Below are positions 42,242 to 54,993 of a stretch of DNA of 64,000 bases, one piece after another. Origin of the DNA: Paracoccus aerius (lineage in GTDB: Bacteria > Pseudomonadota > Alphaproteobacteria > Rhodobacterales > Rhodobacteraceae); NCBI RefSeq assembly GCF_014656455.1, contig NZ_BNCL01000002.1:62001-126000 (forward strand). The letters run 5' to 3'. The position numbers were made by a program, and so were the translations under genes. Under the pieces are notes generated by a model. It did not search any database. It was not told where the DNA came from and saw nothing but the letters and a program-made list of their open reading frames with translations. Numbering within the stretch: the stretch's first letter is position 1; every line of letters starts with the position of its first letter.

Positions 42242-43120
42242 ATGTTCACCGTTTCGCTGATCGCATCGCCCCTGCGCGCCAACCTGGCCCGGGATGTGGC
42301 GCAAGCCCTGGCCGATCGCTGGGGCGGCGGGCCGCTGCGGTGGCTGAACCCCGGCGTCGCGGCCGAATTCGACGTCGAAGCCCGTCCAGCCGATACCGAA
42401 GCCGCCTGGGCTGCGCTTCAGCAGCAGACGCTGGATCTGGCGGTCCAGCCCGCGCAGGACCGGCGCAAGCGGATCCTGCTGGCGGACATGGATTCGACCA
42501 TGATCGGCCAGGAATGCATTGATGAACTGGCCGACATGGCGGGCGTCGGTCCCCGCGTGGCCGATATCACCGCCCGCGCCATGAACGGCGAACTGGACTT
42601 CAACGGCGCCCTGACGGAACGCGTCTCGCTGCTGGCCGGGCTGAAGGACAGCGTGATCGCGGATGTGCTGGCGTCGCGCATCACCATGGCATCGGGCGGC
42701 GCTGAACTGGTGGCGACGATGCGGGCGAATGGCGGCTATGCCGCGCTTGTGTCGGGCGGCTTCACCGCCTTCACGGAAGCCGTGGCCGCCCGCCTGGGCT
42801 TCGACGAACACCGCGCCAATACCCTGCTGGCCGAAGGGGGCCTGCTGACCGGGCAGGTGGCGCTGCCGATCCTGGGTCGCGAGGCCAAAGTCGAGGCGCT
42901 GATCCAGATCGCCATGGCACGCGGCCTGACGCCGTCGGATGTCATTGCCGTGGGCGACGGGGCCAATGACCTGGGGATGATCCAGATGGCCGGAACCGGC
43001 GTCGCGCTGCACGCCAAGCCCGCCGTCGCCGCGCAGGCGCCCATCCGCATCAACCACGGCGACCTGACCGCGCTTCTATATCTTCAGGGCTATTCCGCCG
43101 CCGAATTCGTCACGGGCTGA
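42242..43120 (+). CDS. serB: Phosphoserine phosphatase
   Basis: 292-residue HAD-superfamily enzyme, last step of serine synthesis. The nucleophile motif is LLADMDSTMIGQECIDELAD (Asp82, Asp84); motif II Ser lies in LVSGGFTAF, motif III Lys near GREAKVEAL and motif IV in VGDGANDLGMI. The N-terminal 70 residues form the usual ACT-like region. GAAAAGGAGG lies upstream. Its 3' end overlaps the converging nitronate monooxygenase gene by 11 bases. Confidence 0.96.
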   Translation: MFTVSLIASPLRANLARDVAQALADRWGGGPLRWLNPGVAAEFDVEARPADTEAAWAALQQQTLDLAVQPAQDRRKRILLADMDSTMIGQECIDELADMAGVGPRVADITARAMNGELDFNGALTERVSLLAGLKDSVIADVLASRITMASGGAELVATMRANGGYAALVSGGFTAFTEAVAARLGFDEHRANTLLAEGGLLTGQVALPILGREAKVEALIQIAMARGLTPSDVIAVGDGANDLGMIQMAGTGVALHAKPAVAAQAPIRINHGDLTALLYLQGYSAAEFVTG

Positions 43121-44111
43121 TCGCCAGAACCGTGTCCGCCGCAGGCCGCGCGAGGCTGGCCGCGGCACCCGTCCCGGCCCAGAAGGCGCCGTATCCGTGA
43201 TGCCCTTGTGCCGATGCGGCAGCGTGCAGCGCCTTGCCGATGCCATAGGCGACCGGATAATCTGCGGCCGCCGCATCCGCGATGGCCGTAAAATCGTTGA
43301 CCAGGCATCGCGCAGGACGTCCCGAAATCGCGCGCGTCATCACGGTCCGGCCGCCCGACAGCGCGGCGCGATGCGCCGGGGGCGTTGCGGCCTCGGGCGC
43401 GCGCAGGAAGGCGGTGCCGCATTGCACGGCCGCCGCGCCCGCATCCATCGCCGCCCGCGCCGCGCCGCGGTCCATGATCCCTCCCGCCGCCACGACCGGA
43501 AGTCCCAGCGGCAGCAGCGCCCGCGCCAGGGCCAGATGACCCAGCCGTTCGTCCGGGCCATCCGGTTCGAAGATGCCCCGATGCCCGCCCGCCTCGAAGC
43601 CCTGCGCCACGATCACGTCGAAGCCCGCATCGACGATCGCCTTCCCCTCGGCCAGCGAGGTTGCCGTCGCCCAAAGCGCGCAGCCCGCAGCCTTTAGCGC
43701 CACGATCTGGTCGGGGCCGGGCAGCCCGAAGTGACAGCCAACGATGGCAGGCCGTTCGGCCAGCAGGACCGACAGCATCGCGTCATTACCACGGAAGCTG
43801 GGGTAAATCTCGGCCAGTTCACGCGGCGGGCTGGCGCCGAACCGGGCGAATTCCGGTTCAAGGGTCTGAATCCAGGTCGCTTCGCGCGCAGCATCGCGGC
43901 GGGCAGGGGCATGGCAGAACAGGTTGACGCCAAAGTCCCTTTCCGTGCCCTGCCGAACGGCGCGGATTGCCTTGGCCGCGCCCACAGCATCCAGGGCACC
44001 CAAAGCCAGAAAGCCAAGCCCGCCCGCTTCGCAGACCGCCACCGCCATCTCCGGCGTCGAGGTTCCCGCCATGGGCGCCTGCACCACGCGATGCGTCAGG
44101 GTGTTTAACAT
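43110..44111 (-). CDS. Nitronate monooxygenase / 2-nitropropane dioxygenase-like flavoprotein
   Basis: 333-residue TIM-barrel FMN enzyme. Starts LTHRVVQAPMAGTSTPEMAV; further FMN-site motifs FDVIVAQGFEAGGHRG, LPVVAAGGIMDRGAARAAMD and AAAVQCGTAFLRAPE are present. Oxidises alkyl nitronates or related toxic compounds such as propionate 3-nitronate. ATG at 44111 was selected as the family start. Dispersed element copy D lies 10 bases upstream of it. Confidence 0.93.
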   Translation of the reverse strand: MLNTLTHRVVQAPMAGTSTPEMAVAVCEAGGLGFLALGALDAVGAAKAIRAVRQGTERDFGVNLFCHAPARRDAAREATWIQTLEPEFARFGASPPRELAEIYPSFRGNDAMLSVLLAERPAIVGCHFGLPGPDQIVALKAAGCALWATATSLAEGKAIVDAGFDVIVAQGFEAGGHRGIFEPDGPDERLGHLALARALLPLGLPVVAAGGIMDRGAARAAMDAGAAAVQCGTAFLRAPEAATPPAHRAALSGGRTVMTRAISGRPARCLVNDFTAIADAAAADYPVAYGIGKALHAAASAQGHHGYGAFWAGTGAAASLARPAADTVLAISP

Positions 44112-44121
44112 CGGCCGCCTC

Positions 44122-44151
44122 CATCTTCTGTGCGCAAGTATCCCACGGGGG
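44122..44151 (-). repeat. Dispersed element, copy D
   Basis: On the minus strand: CCCCCGTGGGATACTTGCG then CACAGAAGATG, followed ten bases later by the nitronate monooxygenase start. The CCGGACCCCCG run upstream also matches copy A. Confidence 0.55.
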
Positions 44152-44210
44152 TCCGGGGGTGTGATACCCCCAGCTTTACAAACGCCTGCCAAAGGCGCAT
44201 GGCGCGGATC

Positions 44211-44969
44211 ATGCTGAACCTTTCCCTTGAGCTTGTTGTTCTTCTGGCCGCCGCGGGCTTTGCGGCGGGCTTCATCGACTCCATCGCGGGCGGCGGCGGG
44301 CTGATCACCCTGCCCGCGCTGATGCTTGCCGGCATTCCGCCTGCACAGGCCCTGGCCACGAACAAGGTCCAGGGGGTCTTCGGGGCCGCCACGGCGGCGA
44401 TCAGCTATGCCTCGCGCGGGCTGGTGGATCTGCGCAGCCAGTGGAAATCCGCATTGATCGCGGGGGCTGCCGGGGCAGCAGGGGCAGGCCTTGTCAGCTT
44501 TTTGCCGACCGACCAGTTGCGGCTGGTCCTGCCGGTGATCCTGATCGGCATCGCCGCCTTTTTCGCGCTGAAGCCGGGCCTGAACGACCTCGACCGCGTC
44601 CAGAGGGTCGCGCCCGCGGTTTTCGCGGCAACAGCCGTTCCACTGGTCGGCTTCTATGACGGCGTCCTGGGGCCGGGTGCGGGATCGTTCTACATGATCG
44701 CCTTCGTGACCCTGGCGGGCTACGGCGTGCTGAAGGCGACCGCCCATACGAAGCTTCTGAACTTCGCCTCGAACCTGGGCGGCCTGCTGGCCTTCGCGCT
44801 TGTGGGCCAGCCCCTTTGGGTGGTGGGGATCGTGATGGGCGCCGCGCAGATCGCCGGGGCGACGCTGGGGTCGCGGCTGGCCTCGCGGATCGGGGCGCGG
44901 CTGATCAAGCCGCTGCTGGTCGTCACCTCGACCGCGCTTGCGCTGCGGCTGATCTGGCAGATGATCTAG
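44211..44969 (+). CDS. TSUP-family (TauE/SafE) permease
   Basis: 252-residue membrane protein, about eight helices. AGFIDSIAGGGGLITLPALM near residue 20 and ALATNKVQGVFGAATAAISY are the family hallmarks; the second repeat carries GFYDGVLGPGAGSFYMIAFV and KLLNFASNLGGLLAF. Exports sulfur-containing anions such as sulfite or sulfoacetate; exact anion unknown. ATG at 44211 gives the usual start; ATG at 44199 (four more residues) is possible. The TAG stop interlocks with that of the converging asparaginase gene in CTAG. Confidence 0.93.
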   Translation: MLNLSLELVVLLAAAGFAAGFIDSIAGGGGLITLPALMLAGIPPAQALATNKVQGVFGAATAAISYASRGLVDLRSQWKSALIAGAAGAAGAGLVSFLPTDQLRLVLPVILIGIAAFFALKPGLNDLDRVQRVAPAVFAATAVPLVGFYDGVLGPGAGSFYMIAFVTLAGYGVLKATAHTKLLNFASNLGGLLAFALVGQPLWVVGIVMGAAQIAGATLGSRLASRIGARLIKPLLVVTSTALALRLIWQMI

Positions 44970-45952
44970 GCGGGAAAGCCGGGCGAGGTCCGCATCTCTC
45001 CGGTGACGATGCCGCGCCAGTTGCGGATCGGGTCCGTCAGGAAGCGGCCGACCGCGGGGTCGTTGTCGCCCAGCACGCCCAGATGGACCAGCAGCGCGGT
45101 GATCGCGGCCTCGGCGGCGCGGGTGCCGCCGTCACGGATCTTCAGCGCGACGCCCAGGCCCTGGTCGGGAAGGATGGCGACGAAGACCGCCTCGGCCCCG
45201 GTCTTGGCGGCGACGCGGCCGCCCATGGCACGCATCAGGATCGTGCAGGCCCGCCCTTCGCCCGCGACCATCTCGGGATGGGTGCGCATGGCATCCACCA
45301 GCCGCCGCATCGCCTGGCCGCGCCGATCCTGGCCCGGATCGGCAAAAGCCGCCATCGCCCGGCCAAGCCCCGCCAGCGAACAGGACCAGTTCGGGGCCGA
45401 ACAGCCGTCGATGCCGTAGCCGGGGCTGACTTCACCCGTGACTTCCTCGAAGGCGGCCTTCACGGCGGTCTGGACCGGATGGTCCGGCTCCACGTATTCC
45501 GGCCCGCCCTGCAGATGCCGGTTCAGCGTCAGGAAGCCAGCGTGCTTGCCCGAGCAGTTGTTGTGCAACTGGCAGGGGCTTTCGTCGCCGCAGGTCAGGC
45601 GGCGGTTTTCATCCGCGTCGCGGGGCATGTGGCAGCCGCAGCGCAGGTCAGGCTCGCCCAGATCCAGCCCGCGCAGCCACTGGTCCACCGCATCGACATG
45701 GATCCGCGCGCCGCTGTGGCTGGCGCAGGCAAGGGCAAGCTGGCGGTCGGTCAGCCCCGCCGCGTCGGCCGCGCCGCTTTCGATCAAGGGCAGCGCCTGG
45801 ATCATCTTGCAGGACGATCGCGGAAAGACGATCCGGTCGGGCCTGCCCCAGGCTTCGACCACGCCCTTGGTGTCGCAGATCACCGCATCGCCGCGGTGCA
45901 GGCTTTCGCGCTGACCGCCGCGCCACAGTTCGATCAACTCGGCTGAACGCAT
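44966..45952 (-). CDS. L-asparaginase II (Rhizobium etli zinc-type)
   Basis: 328-residue asparaginase of the class-3 (COG4448) type, unlike E. coli AnsA/AnsB. The Ser-Lys pairs and zinc cysteines described for the R. etli enzyme are recognisable: Ser46/Lys49 (PRSSCKMIQALP), Cys133/Lys136 (NNCSGKHAGF) and Cys184 (DGCSAPN). Hydrolyses asparagine to aspartate and ammonia. ATG at 45952 (GGGGAAGGACAGGCG upstream) was chosen rather than a longer start. Confidence 0.93.
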   Translation of the reverse strand: MRSAELIELWRGGQRESLHRGDAVICDTKGVVEAWGRPDRIVFPRSSCKMIQALPLIESGAADAAGLTDRQLALACASHSGARIHVDAVDQWLRGLDLGEPDLRCGCHMPRDADENRRLTCGDESPCQLHNNCSGKHAGFLTLNRHLQGGPEYVEPDHPVQTAVKAAFEEVTGEVSPGYGIDGCSAPNWSCSLAGLGRAMAAFADPGQDRRGQAMRRLVDAMRTHPEMVAGEGRACTILMRAMGGRVAAKTGAEAVFVAILPDQGLGVALKIRDGGTRAAEAAITALLVHLGVLGDNDPAVGRFLTDPIRNWRGIVTGEMRTSPGFPA

Positions 45953-46107
45953 CGCCTGTCCTTCCCCTGACAATTGCGCGATTTCCTGCCTTGCGCTCTT
46001 TCTCGCGCAATGATTTTGGCTATCCTGACCGCAGAAGGTTGAAAAGACCACAGCAATCGGGAACAACGCCCGCAGATGAGGCGAAACCCATGGCAGGAGG
46101 CCAGAGC

Positions 46108-46632
46108 ATGACCAACACCACGCTGCGCGGCATGACCGCCGCCCTTGTCCTGATGGCCGGACTGGGGACAGCAGTGGCGCAGGAATCCACCAACGTCGTC
46201 GCGACCGAAGGCGACTGGACCGTCTTTGCCGCCGAAAATCCCAAGGAATGCTGGGCCGTGTCGCCGCCCAAGGCCACGCAGAACACCGACGCCAATGGCG
46301 CCCCGCGCGAGGTGACGCGCGGCGACATCCGCCTGTATGTGGCCTATCGCCCCGGCCAGAACGGCGAGGTCAGCTTCAGCGGCGGCTATCCCTTCGCTCC
46401 TGACAGCACGGTCGAGGTCGATATCGGCGGCAACAAGTTCAACCTGTTCACCGAAGGCGAAAGCGCCTGGACCGGCAGCGCATCCGATGACGAACGCCTG
46501 ATCACGGCCCTGCGCGGCGGATCGAATGCGGTCATTACCGGGCGGTCGTCGCGCGGCACCGTGACCAAGGATACGTTCAGCCTGGCGGGCATCACCGCGG
46601 CCACCAATACGGCCCGGTCGCGCTGCCAGTAA
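46108..46632 (+). CDS. Invasion-associated locus B (IalB)-like exported protein
   Basis: 174 residues. Signal peptide (LRGMTAALVLMAGLGTAVAQ, cleavage near 24/25), then the IalB core: GDWTVFAAENPKECWAVSPP, LYVAYRPGQNGEVSFSGGYP and a terminal Cys (ARSRCQ) that likely pairs with the Cys in KECWAV. Periplasmic. Despite the name, it is common in free-living Rhodobacteraceae and its role is unknown. ATG 46108 is set by AGGAGG eight bases upstream; ATG 46090 is an alternative. Confidence 0.88.
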   Translation: MTNTTLRGMTAALVLMAGLGTAVAQESTNVVATEGDWTVFAAENPKECWAVSPPKATQNTDANGAPREVTRGDIRLYVAYRPGQNGEVSFSGGYPFAPDSTVEVDIGGNKFNLFTEGESAWTGSASDDERLITALRGGSNAVITGRSSRGTVTKDTFSLAGITAATNTARSRCQ

Positions 46633-46685
46633 GGCATGGGGGCGCTGCCCCCGTCCCTTCGCTGGGCTTCGCCCGTTCATCCCTG

Positions 46686-46709
46686 AAAAAAGGTCCCCTG
46701 GACCTTTTT
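46686..46709 (+). terminator. Bidirectional rho-independent terminator after ialB-like gene
   Basis: AAAAAAGGTCC, CCT, GGACCTTTTT: a short stem flanked by A and T runs, usable in either direction. A GGGGGCGCTGCCCCC hairpin lies 40 bases upstream. Confidence 0.7.
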
Positions 46710-46723
46710 CCTGGTGCTCCTCA

Positions 46724-46750
46724 CCCCGGGATATTTGAACACAGAAGATG
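46724..46750 (+). repeat. Dispersed element, copy B
   Basis: CCCCGGGATATTTGAA then CACAGAAGATG, 71 bases upstream of rlmN and in the same orientation. It is the best-preserved copy. Confidence 0.55.
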
Positions 46751-46821
46751 CAGCGGGGCCGGGTTGATTTTCGGCCTCGTTTCGCTTATCTGCGGGTCTT
46801 TCGCCCCAGATCGGTAATGCC

Positions 46822-47994
46822 ATGAATGCGCCCATCACGCAGGACGTCCTGACCCTTCCCCGCAAGCTGCCCGACAGCGGGCGGGTGAACATCGTCGGGC
46901 TGACGCGCGACCAGTTGCGCCAGGCGCTGATCGACGCGGGCACGCCCGAGAAGCAGGCCAAGATGCGGGTGGGCCAGGTCTGGCAGTGGGTTTATCACTG
47001 GGGCGTGCGCGATTTCGCGCAGATGTCGAACCTTGCCAAGGATTACCGCGCGCTGCTGGCCGACAGGTTCGAGATCACCCTGCCCGAGATCGTCACCCGC
47101 CAGATCAGCAGCGACGGCACCCGCAAGTACCTGGTCCGCATTGCCGGGGGCCACGAGGTCGAGACCGTCTATATTCCCGAGGAAGGGCGCGGCACGCTGT
47201 GCGTGTCCAGCCAGGTCGGCTGCACGCTGACCTGTTCCTTCTGCCACACCGGGACGCAGAAGCTGGTGCGCAACCTGACCGCCGGGGAAATCGTCGGCCA
47301 GTTGATGCTGGCGCGCGACGACCTGGGCGAATGGCCCGAGCCCGGCGCGCCGAAGGACGAGACCCGCCTTGTCAGCAACATCGTCCTGATGGGCATGGGC
47401 GAGCCCCTCTACAACTTCGACGCCGTGCGCGACGCGATGCGCGTCTGCATGGACAACGAGGGGCTGTCGCTTTCGCGCCGCCGCATCACCCTGTCCACCA
47501 GCGGCGTGGTCCCCGAGATCGCGCGGACGGCCGAGGAGATCGGCTGCCAGCTTGCCGTCAGCTTCCACGCCACCACCGACGAGGTTCGCAACATCCTGGT
47601 GCCGATCAACAAGCGCTGGAACATCGCAACGCTGCTTGACGCGCTGCGCGATTATCCGCGGCTGTCCAACAGCGAGCGGATCACCTTCGAATATGTGATG
47701 CTGGCCGGCGTGAACGACAGCGACGAGGACGCGCATCGCCTGGTGGATCTGATCCGCGGCATCCCCGCCAAGATCAACCTGATCCCCTTCAATGAATGGC
47801 CCGGCGCGCCCTACAAGCGATCCAGCAACAACCGCATCCACGCCTTTGCCGACATCATCTACAAGGCGGGCTATGCCAGCCCGATCCGCACGCCCCGGGG
47901 CGAGGACATCATGGCCGCCTGCGGGCAGTTGAAGTCGGCGACGGAGCGGGGGCGCAAGTCGCGGGCCGAGATCGCGGCAGAGGCGGCGGGCTGA
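46822..47994 (+). CDS. rlmN: Dual-specificity RNA (adenine-C2) methyltransferase RlmN
   Basis: 390-residue radical-SAM enzyme methylating C2 of adenosine in 23S rRNA (A2503) and certain tRNAs. The CxxxCxxC cluster site is Cys134/138/141 ([12 protein letters not shown]); [42 protein letters not shown] and the C-terminal catalytic Cys in [14 protein letters not shown] follow. Length normal. It stands alone between the terminator/repeat region and a methyltransferase of unrelated type. Confidence 0.97.
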   Translation: MNAPITQDVLTLPRKLPDSGRVNIVGLTRDQLRQALIDAGTPEKQAKMRVGQVWQWVYHWGVRDFAQMSNLAKDYRALLADRFEITLPEIVTRQISSDGTRKYLVRIAGGHEVETVYIPEEGRGTLCVSSQVGCTLTCSFCHTGTQKLVRNLTAGEIVGQLMLARDDLGEWPEPGAPKDETRLVSNIVLMGMGEPLYNFDAVRDAMRVCMDNEGLSLSRRRITLSTSGVVPEIARTAEEIGCQLAVSFHATTDEVRNILVPINKRWNIATLLDALRDYPRLSNSERITFEYVMLAGVNDSDEDAHRLVDLIRGIPAKINLIPFNEWPGAPYKRSSNNRIHAFADIIYKAGYASPIRTPRGEDIMAACGQLKSATERGRKSRAEIAAEAAG

Positions 47995-48174
47995 TCGGGT
48001 TTCCATTTCCCGTCCACTAGCTCGGCGCCGCCGAGCCTTGGGATCGTCATGACCTGGTCCCTTGGCCAGGAAGCCATTTCCTCGGCCGTTTGGCCATGTT
48101 GACAGGTTCGCGACCGTCGGCAACCCTCGTCCAGTCTGATTTCAAGGACCGGGGTCCGGCGGGACGTGGGCAAC

Positions 48175-48897
48175 ATGAACATCCTGAGGTCTGCACGCCT
48201 TCATGCGTCCCGGATCCGGTCCGCCGCGAAGCTCCGCTCGACCGACCGACTGGATGTGGTCCCAAAAGTCAGGAAGAGGCGCCTGAGCTATCTGGCCGAT
48301 GACAAGCTGAGGAACCTGATCTCTTCGCTGGACGAGATCGGAAGGAAAGGTGTCCAGGGGCAGGTGATCGAAGCCGGTTGCGCGCTTGGCGGATCGCTCG
48401 TGGTCATCGCGGCCTATGCCCAAGGCAGGATCATCAACGAATACGACACGTTCGAGATGATCCCGCCTCCGGGTCCGGAGGATCCGCCGGATGTTCACGA
48501 ACGCTACGCGATCATCGCAAGCGGCAACAGCAAGGGCATCGGCGGCGACGAATATTACGGCTACAGGCAGGATCTGCTGGCATTCGTCAGGTCGCAGGTC
48601 GCCGAGATCCTGGGCGACGAGGCGCTGGACAGCATCCTGTTCCACAAGGGCCTGTTGCAGGACACCATGAAGATCGACGGCCCGGTCGCCTTCGCCCATA
48701 TCGACGTCGACTGGTACGATCCCGTAAGCTTCAGTATTTCCAGGATCTGGCCCGTCCTCTCGACCGGCGGCATCCTCATCTTCGACGATTACTTCGACTG
48801 GGGTGGATGCAGGAAGGCCGTTGATGAGTTTTTCGGTTCGAGAACGGATTGCCGCCTCGAGACGGCCTGCGGGCACCTGAAGGTCACCAAGATCTAG
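48175..48897 (+). CDS. TylF/MycF-type SAM-dependent methyltransferase
   Basis: 240 residues, class I methyltransferase of the metal-dependent TylF family, which O-methylates sugars on natural products and glycans. SAM loop QVIEAGCALGGSLVVIA, metal motif AHIDVDWYDPVSFSI and the acidic FDDYFDWGGCRKAVDEF are visible. ATG 48175 is preferred over GTG 48166. Codon use differs from its neighbours (several AGG codons in the first 45), suggesting recent transfer. The 150-base gap before it contains only small inverted repeats (CTCGGCG-CCGCCGAG). Confidence 0.85.
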   Translation: MNILRSARLHASRIRSAAKLRSTDRLDVVPKVRKRRLSYLADDKLRNLISSLDEIGRKGVQGQVIEAGCALGGSLVVIAAYAQGRIINEYDTFEMIPPPGPEDPPDVHERYAIIASGNSKGIGGDEYYGYRQDLLAFVRSQVAEILGDEALDSILFHKGLLQDTMKIDGPVAFAHIDVDWYDPVSFSISRIWPVLSTGGILIFDDYFDWGGCRKAVDEFFGSRTDCRLETACGHLKVTKI

Positions 48898-48939
48898 CGC
48901 CTTCGCTGCCTTTGCGCAAACCGCCCGGAACGCTGGGTA

Positions 48940-49776
48940 TCAGCGCGGCTTTTCCCACCCGTCGATGATCTCCACCGCCTCCTGCGCCGTTTCGACGTAA
49001 TGGATCAGGCCAAGGTCTTCTTCCGAGATCGTGCCCGACTCGGCCAGGGCCTTCCAGTTGATGATGCTGTCCCAGAACTCGGCCCCGAACATCAGGAAGG
49101 GGACGCGGGCCATGCGGCCGGTCTGGATCAGGGTCAGGGCCTCGAAGGTTTCGTCCAGGGTACCGAAGCCGCCGGGGAAGATGGTGATGGCCCGCGCTCG
49201 CATCAGGAAATGCATCTTGCGGATCGCGAAATAGTGGAAGTTGAAGCAAAGCTCGGGCGTCACATAAAGGTTCGGCGCCTGTTCGTGGGGCAGCACGATG
49301 CCCAGGCCGATGGACTTGCCGCCGACCTCGTGCGCGCCCAGGTTGCCGGCCTCCATCACGCCCGGGCCTCCGCCGGTGGTGATGACGAAGTCGCGCCCGC
49401 CGGTTTCCAGGCTGCGCCGGGTCATCTCTCGCGCGAAGAGGCGCGCTTCCTCGTAATAGGCGGACAGCTTGGCCAGCGCCGGGGTGCGGGCGGTCGCGGC
49501 GTTTTCCGGCGAAGGGATGCGCGCGCCGCCGAACATCACCACCGTCGATTCCACCCCCGCTTCGTCCAGCAGCATCTGCGGCTTCAGCAGTTCCAGTTGC
49601 AGGCGGACCGGGCGCAGTTCCTCCCTCAGCAGGAAATCGCGGTCGGTGAAGGCCAGCTGGTAGGAAGGCGATCGGGTCTGGGGCGTGTCGGGGATCTGGC
49701 TCGCGCGCGCCGCGTCCTCGTCACTGTGCGGAAAGGGATGGGCGCGGTCTTCGGCGGTCTTGCTGGCGTCGTTCAT
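48940..49776 (-). CDS. LOG-family nucleotide phosphoribohydrolase
   Basis: 278-residue Rossmann-fold protein of the LOG/TIGR00730 family, cleaving ribose-5-phosphate from nucleoside monophosphates. Diagnostic [12 protein letters not shown] and [20 protein letters not shown] are present, with [12 protein letters not shown] near residue 80. The N-terminal extension of about 70 residues is typical of the larger type. The start was set at ATG 49776, as a longer reading adds unrelated sequence. Confidence 0.93.
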   Translation of the reverse strand: MNDASKTAEDRAHPFPHSDEDAARASQIPDTPQTRSPSYQLAFTDRDFLLREELRPVRLQLELLKPQMLLDEAGVESTVVMFGGARIPSPENAATARTPALAKLSAYYEEARLFAREMTRRSLETGGRDFVITTGGGPGVMEAGNLGAHEVGGKSIGLGIVLPHEQAPNLYVTPELCFNFHYFAIRKMHFLMRARAITIFPGGFGTLDETFEALTLIQTGRMARVPFLMFGAEFWDSIINWKALAESGTISEEDLGLIHYVETAQEAVEIIDGWEKPR

Positions 49777-49862
49777 CGGATCCTCTGATTGCACGGGCCT
49801 TGTCCCAGGCTTATAGCCCCGGGGTGACAGTTTCCACCCGCCGCAGTGATCCAGGAGAGGCC

Positions 49863-50684
49863 ATGACCCAAGCACTTGAGACCGCCATCGAGGCCGCGTG
49901 GGAGGCCCGCGCCGATATCGACAGCGCCACGACCGGCTTCGTGCGCGAGGCGGTCGAGGAAACCTTGGCGCAATTGGACAGCGGCGCCCTGCGCGTGGCC
50001 GAAAAGCGCGGCACCGACTGGCACGTGAACCAGTGGGCGAAAAAGGCTGTGCTGCTGTCCTTCCGCCTGAACGACATGGAACAGATGTCGGGCGGCCCGC
50101 AGGGGTCCAACTGGTGGGACAAGGTGCCGACCAAGTTCGAAGGCTGGGGCGACAACCAGTGGCGCGCGGCCGGCTTCCGCGCCGTGCCGGGCGCCATTGT
50201 CCGCCGGTCCGCCTTTATCGGCAAGGGGGCGGTGCTGATGCCCTCTTTCGTGAACTTGGGCGCCCATGTGGGCGAGGGCACGATGGTCGATACCTGGGCC
50301 ACCGTCGGCTCTTGCGCGCAGATCGGAAAGAACGTCCACCTGTCGGGCGGCGTGGGCATCGGCGGCGTGCTGGAACCCCTGCAGGCCGGCCCCACCATCA
50401 TCGAGGACAACTGCTTCATCGGCGCCCGGTCAGAGGTGGTCGAAGGCTGCATCATCCGCGAGGGTTCGGTCCTGGGGATGGGCGTCTTCATCGGCCAGTC
50501 CACCAAGATCGTCGATCGCGAGACCGGCGAGGTGATGTATGGCGAGGTTCCGGCCGGATCGGTCGTCGTCGCGGGGTCGATGCCGTCCAAGAACGGCGTC
50601 AGCCTGTATTGCGCGGTGATCGTCAAGCGGGTGGATGCGCAGACGCGGTCCAAGACCTCGATCAACGAACTGTTGCGGGATTGA
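49863..50684 (+). CDS. dapD: Tetrahydrodipicolinate N-succinyltransferase
   Basis: 273-residue trimeric left-handed beta-helix enzyme of the succinylase lysine/diaminopimelate pathway, downstream of Asd. Hexapeptide repeats run from about residue 110 ([40 protein letters not shown]) to 230; [20 protein letters not shown] is characteristic. ATG at 49863 follows AGGAGAGGCC. Its TGA stop overlaps the TTG start of the next gene. Confidence 0.97.
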   Translation: MTQALETAIEAAWEARADIDSATTGFVREAVEETLAQLDSGALRVAEKRGTDWHVNQWAKKAVLLSFRLNDMEQMSGGPQGSNWWDKVPTKFEGWGDNQWRAAGFRAVPGAIVRRSAFIGKGAVLMPSFVNLGAHVGEGTMVDTWATVGSCAQIGKNVHLSGGVGIGGVLEPLQAGPTIIEDNCFIGARSEVVEGCIIREGSVLGMGVFIGQSTKIVDRETGEVMYGEVPAGSVVVAGSMPSKNGVSLYCAVIVKRVDAQTRSKTSINELLRD

Positions 50685-51133
50685 CGACGCTTTATATCGA
50701 CGCCGACGCCTGCCCGGTCAAGGCCGAGGCCGAGCGCGTGGCGACGCGCCTGCGGGTGCCGATGGTGCTGGTGTGCAACGGCGGGCTGCGGCCGCCAGCC
50801 AATCCGCTGGTCACGCTGAAGGTCGTCGCCGAAGGCCCGGACGAGGCCGACAAGTGGATCGCCGAACAATGCGGGCCGGGCGATGTGGTGGTGACGGCCG
50901 ACCTGCCACTGGCCGACCGCTGCCTCAAGGCCGGGGCGCGGGTCGTCACCCATGACGGCGAGGTGCTGAGCGTCGCCAATATCGGCCCCCGGCTGGCCAC
51001 GCGCGACCTGATGGCGGATCTGCGGGCCTCGAACCCCTTCATGCAGGGCGGGGGCGCGGGCTTCTCGAAGGCTGACCGGTCGCGGTTCCTGCAGGTGCTG
51101 GACCGCGAACTGGGCGCTGCCCTGCGCGGCTAG
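50681..51133 (+). CDS. YaiI/YqxD family (DUF188, UPF0178) protein
   Basis: 150-residue PIN-like fold protein: [20 protein letters not shown] at the N-terminus, [20 protein letters not shown] and [17 protein letters not shown] at the C-terminus. TTG at 50681 overlaps the dapD stop as TTGA and gives the family start; no ATG is available. A nuclease-type role is predicted for the family but unproven. Confidence 0.92.
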   Translation: MTTLYIDADACPVKAEAERVATRLRVPMVLVCNGGLRPPANPLVTLKVVAEGPDEADKWIAEQCGPGDVVVTADLPLADRCLKAGARVVTHDGEVLSVANIGPRLATRDLMADLRASNPFMQGGGAGFSKADRSRFLQVLDRELGAALRG

Positions 51134-51309
51134 GCACCGGGGATCCGGGTGCTGTGGTCGATCCGCTGACGCCCCTGCCCTCCACGTCCCTTGCAGAAAC
51201 CACGGCCGGCCTTCCGGCAGCGGAATGCCTGTCGGGGCGGGTTGTCCACCCGTCAGGGATTTGCCATCCTGCTGTCGATTGGCTGCGGCCTGTTCTGGTT
51301 TCTGCAACA

Positions 51310-51327
51310 AACGGGCAAAAGCCCGTT
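51310..51327 (+). terminator. Hairpin between yaiI and carB
   Basis: AACGGGC-AAAA-GCCCGTT, followed by GTCTTGCCTTG. A seven-base perfect stem, but no T-run, so it is a weak terminator or a leader structure of carB. The rest of 51134-51402 shows nothing recognisable. Confidence 0.4.
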
Positions 51328-51402
51328 GTCTTGCCTTGCGGTCCCACCGCGCATGGCTATAACCCCGGACGATTTGCAAGCCGCCAGCCCCGAGGGACCA
51401 CC

Positions 51403-54741
<3,339 letters not shown>

Positions 54742-54806
54742 CGGGCCAGAGGGCGGTCTGCTTGTTCAGGTCGCCTCCGCCATATTCAGCCCTGGACCAT
54801 CGCGGG

Positions 54807-54834
54807 GTCCGAGTTGACCAGGTCAGACTCGGAC
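54807..54834. terminator. Near-perfect palindrome downstream of carB
   Basis: GTCCGAGT, TGACC-A-GGTCA, G, ACTCGGAC: a long stem with one bulge, 65 bases after the carB stop and before the converging flagellar genes. Probably a terminator. The rest of 54742-54993 shows no gene. Confidence 0.45.
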
Positions 54835-54993
54835 GTTTCCTCGCGCGGGACCACCTGCCCAAATCACTGGCGGCCGCCGCCCAGCCGCCACCCGCGGCTT
54901 GGGGCATCTACAGTTCGCCCTTGCAGTGCCGATGCCTGACAGGGGAAGCGAAGTCCTGCTGGCAGACATTTCGTTCCTGCCACCGTCGTTCCA

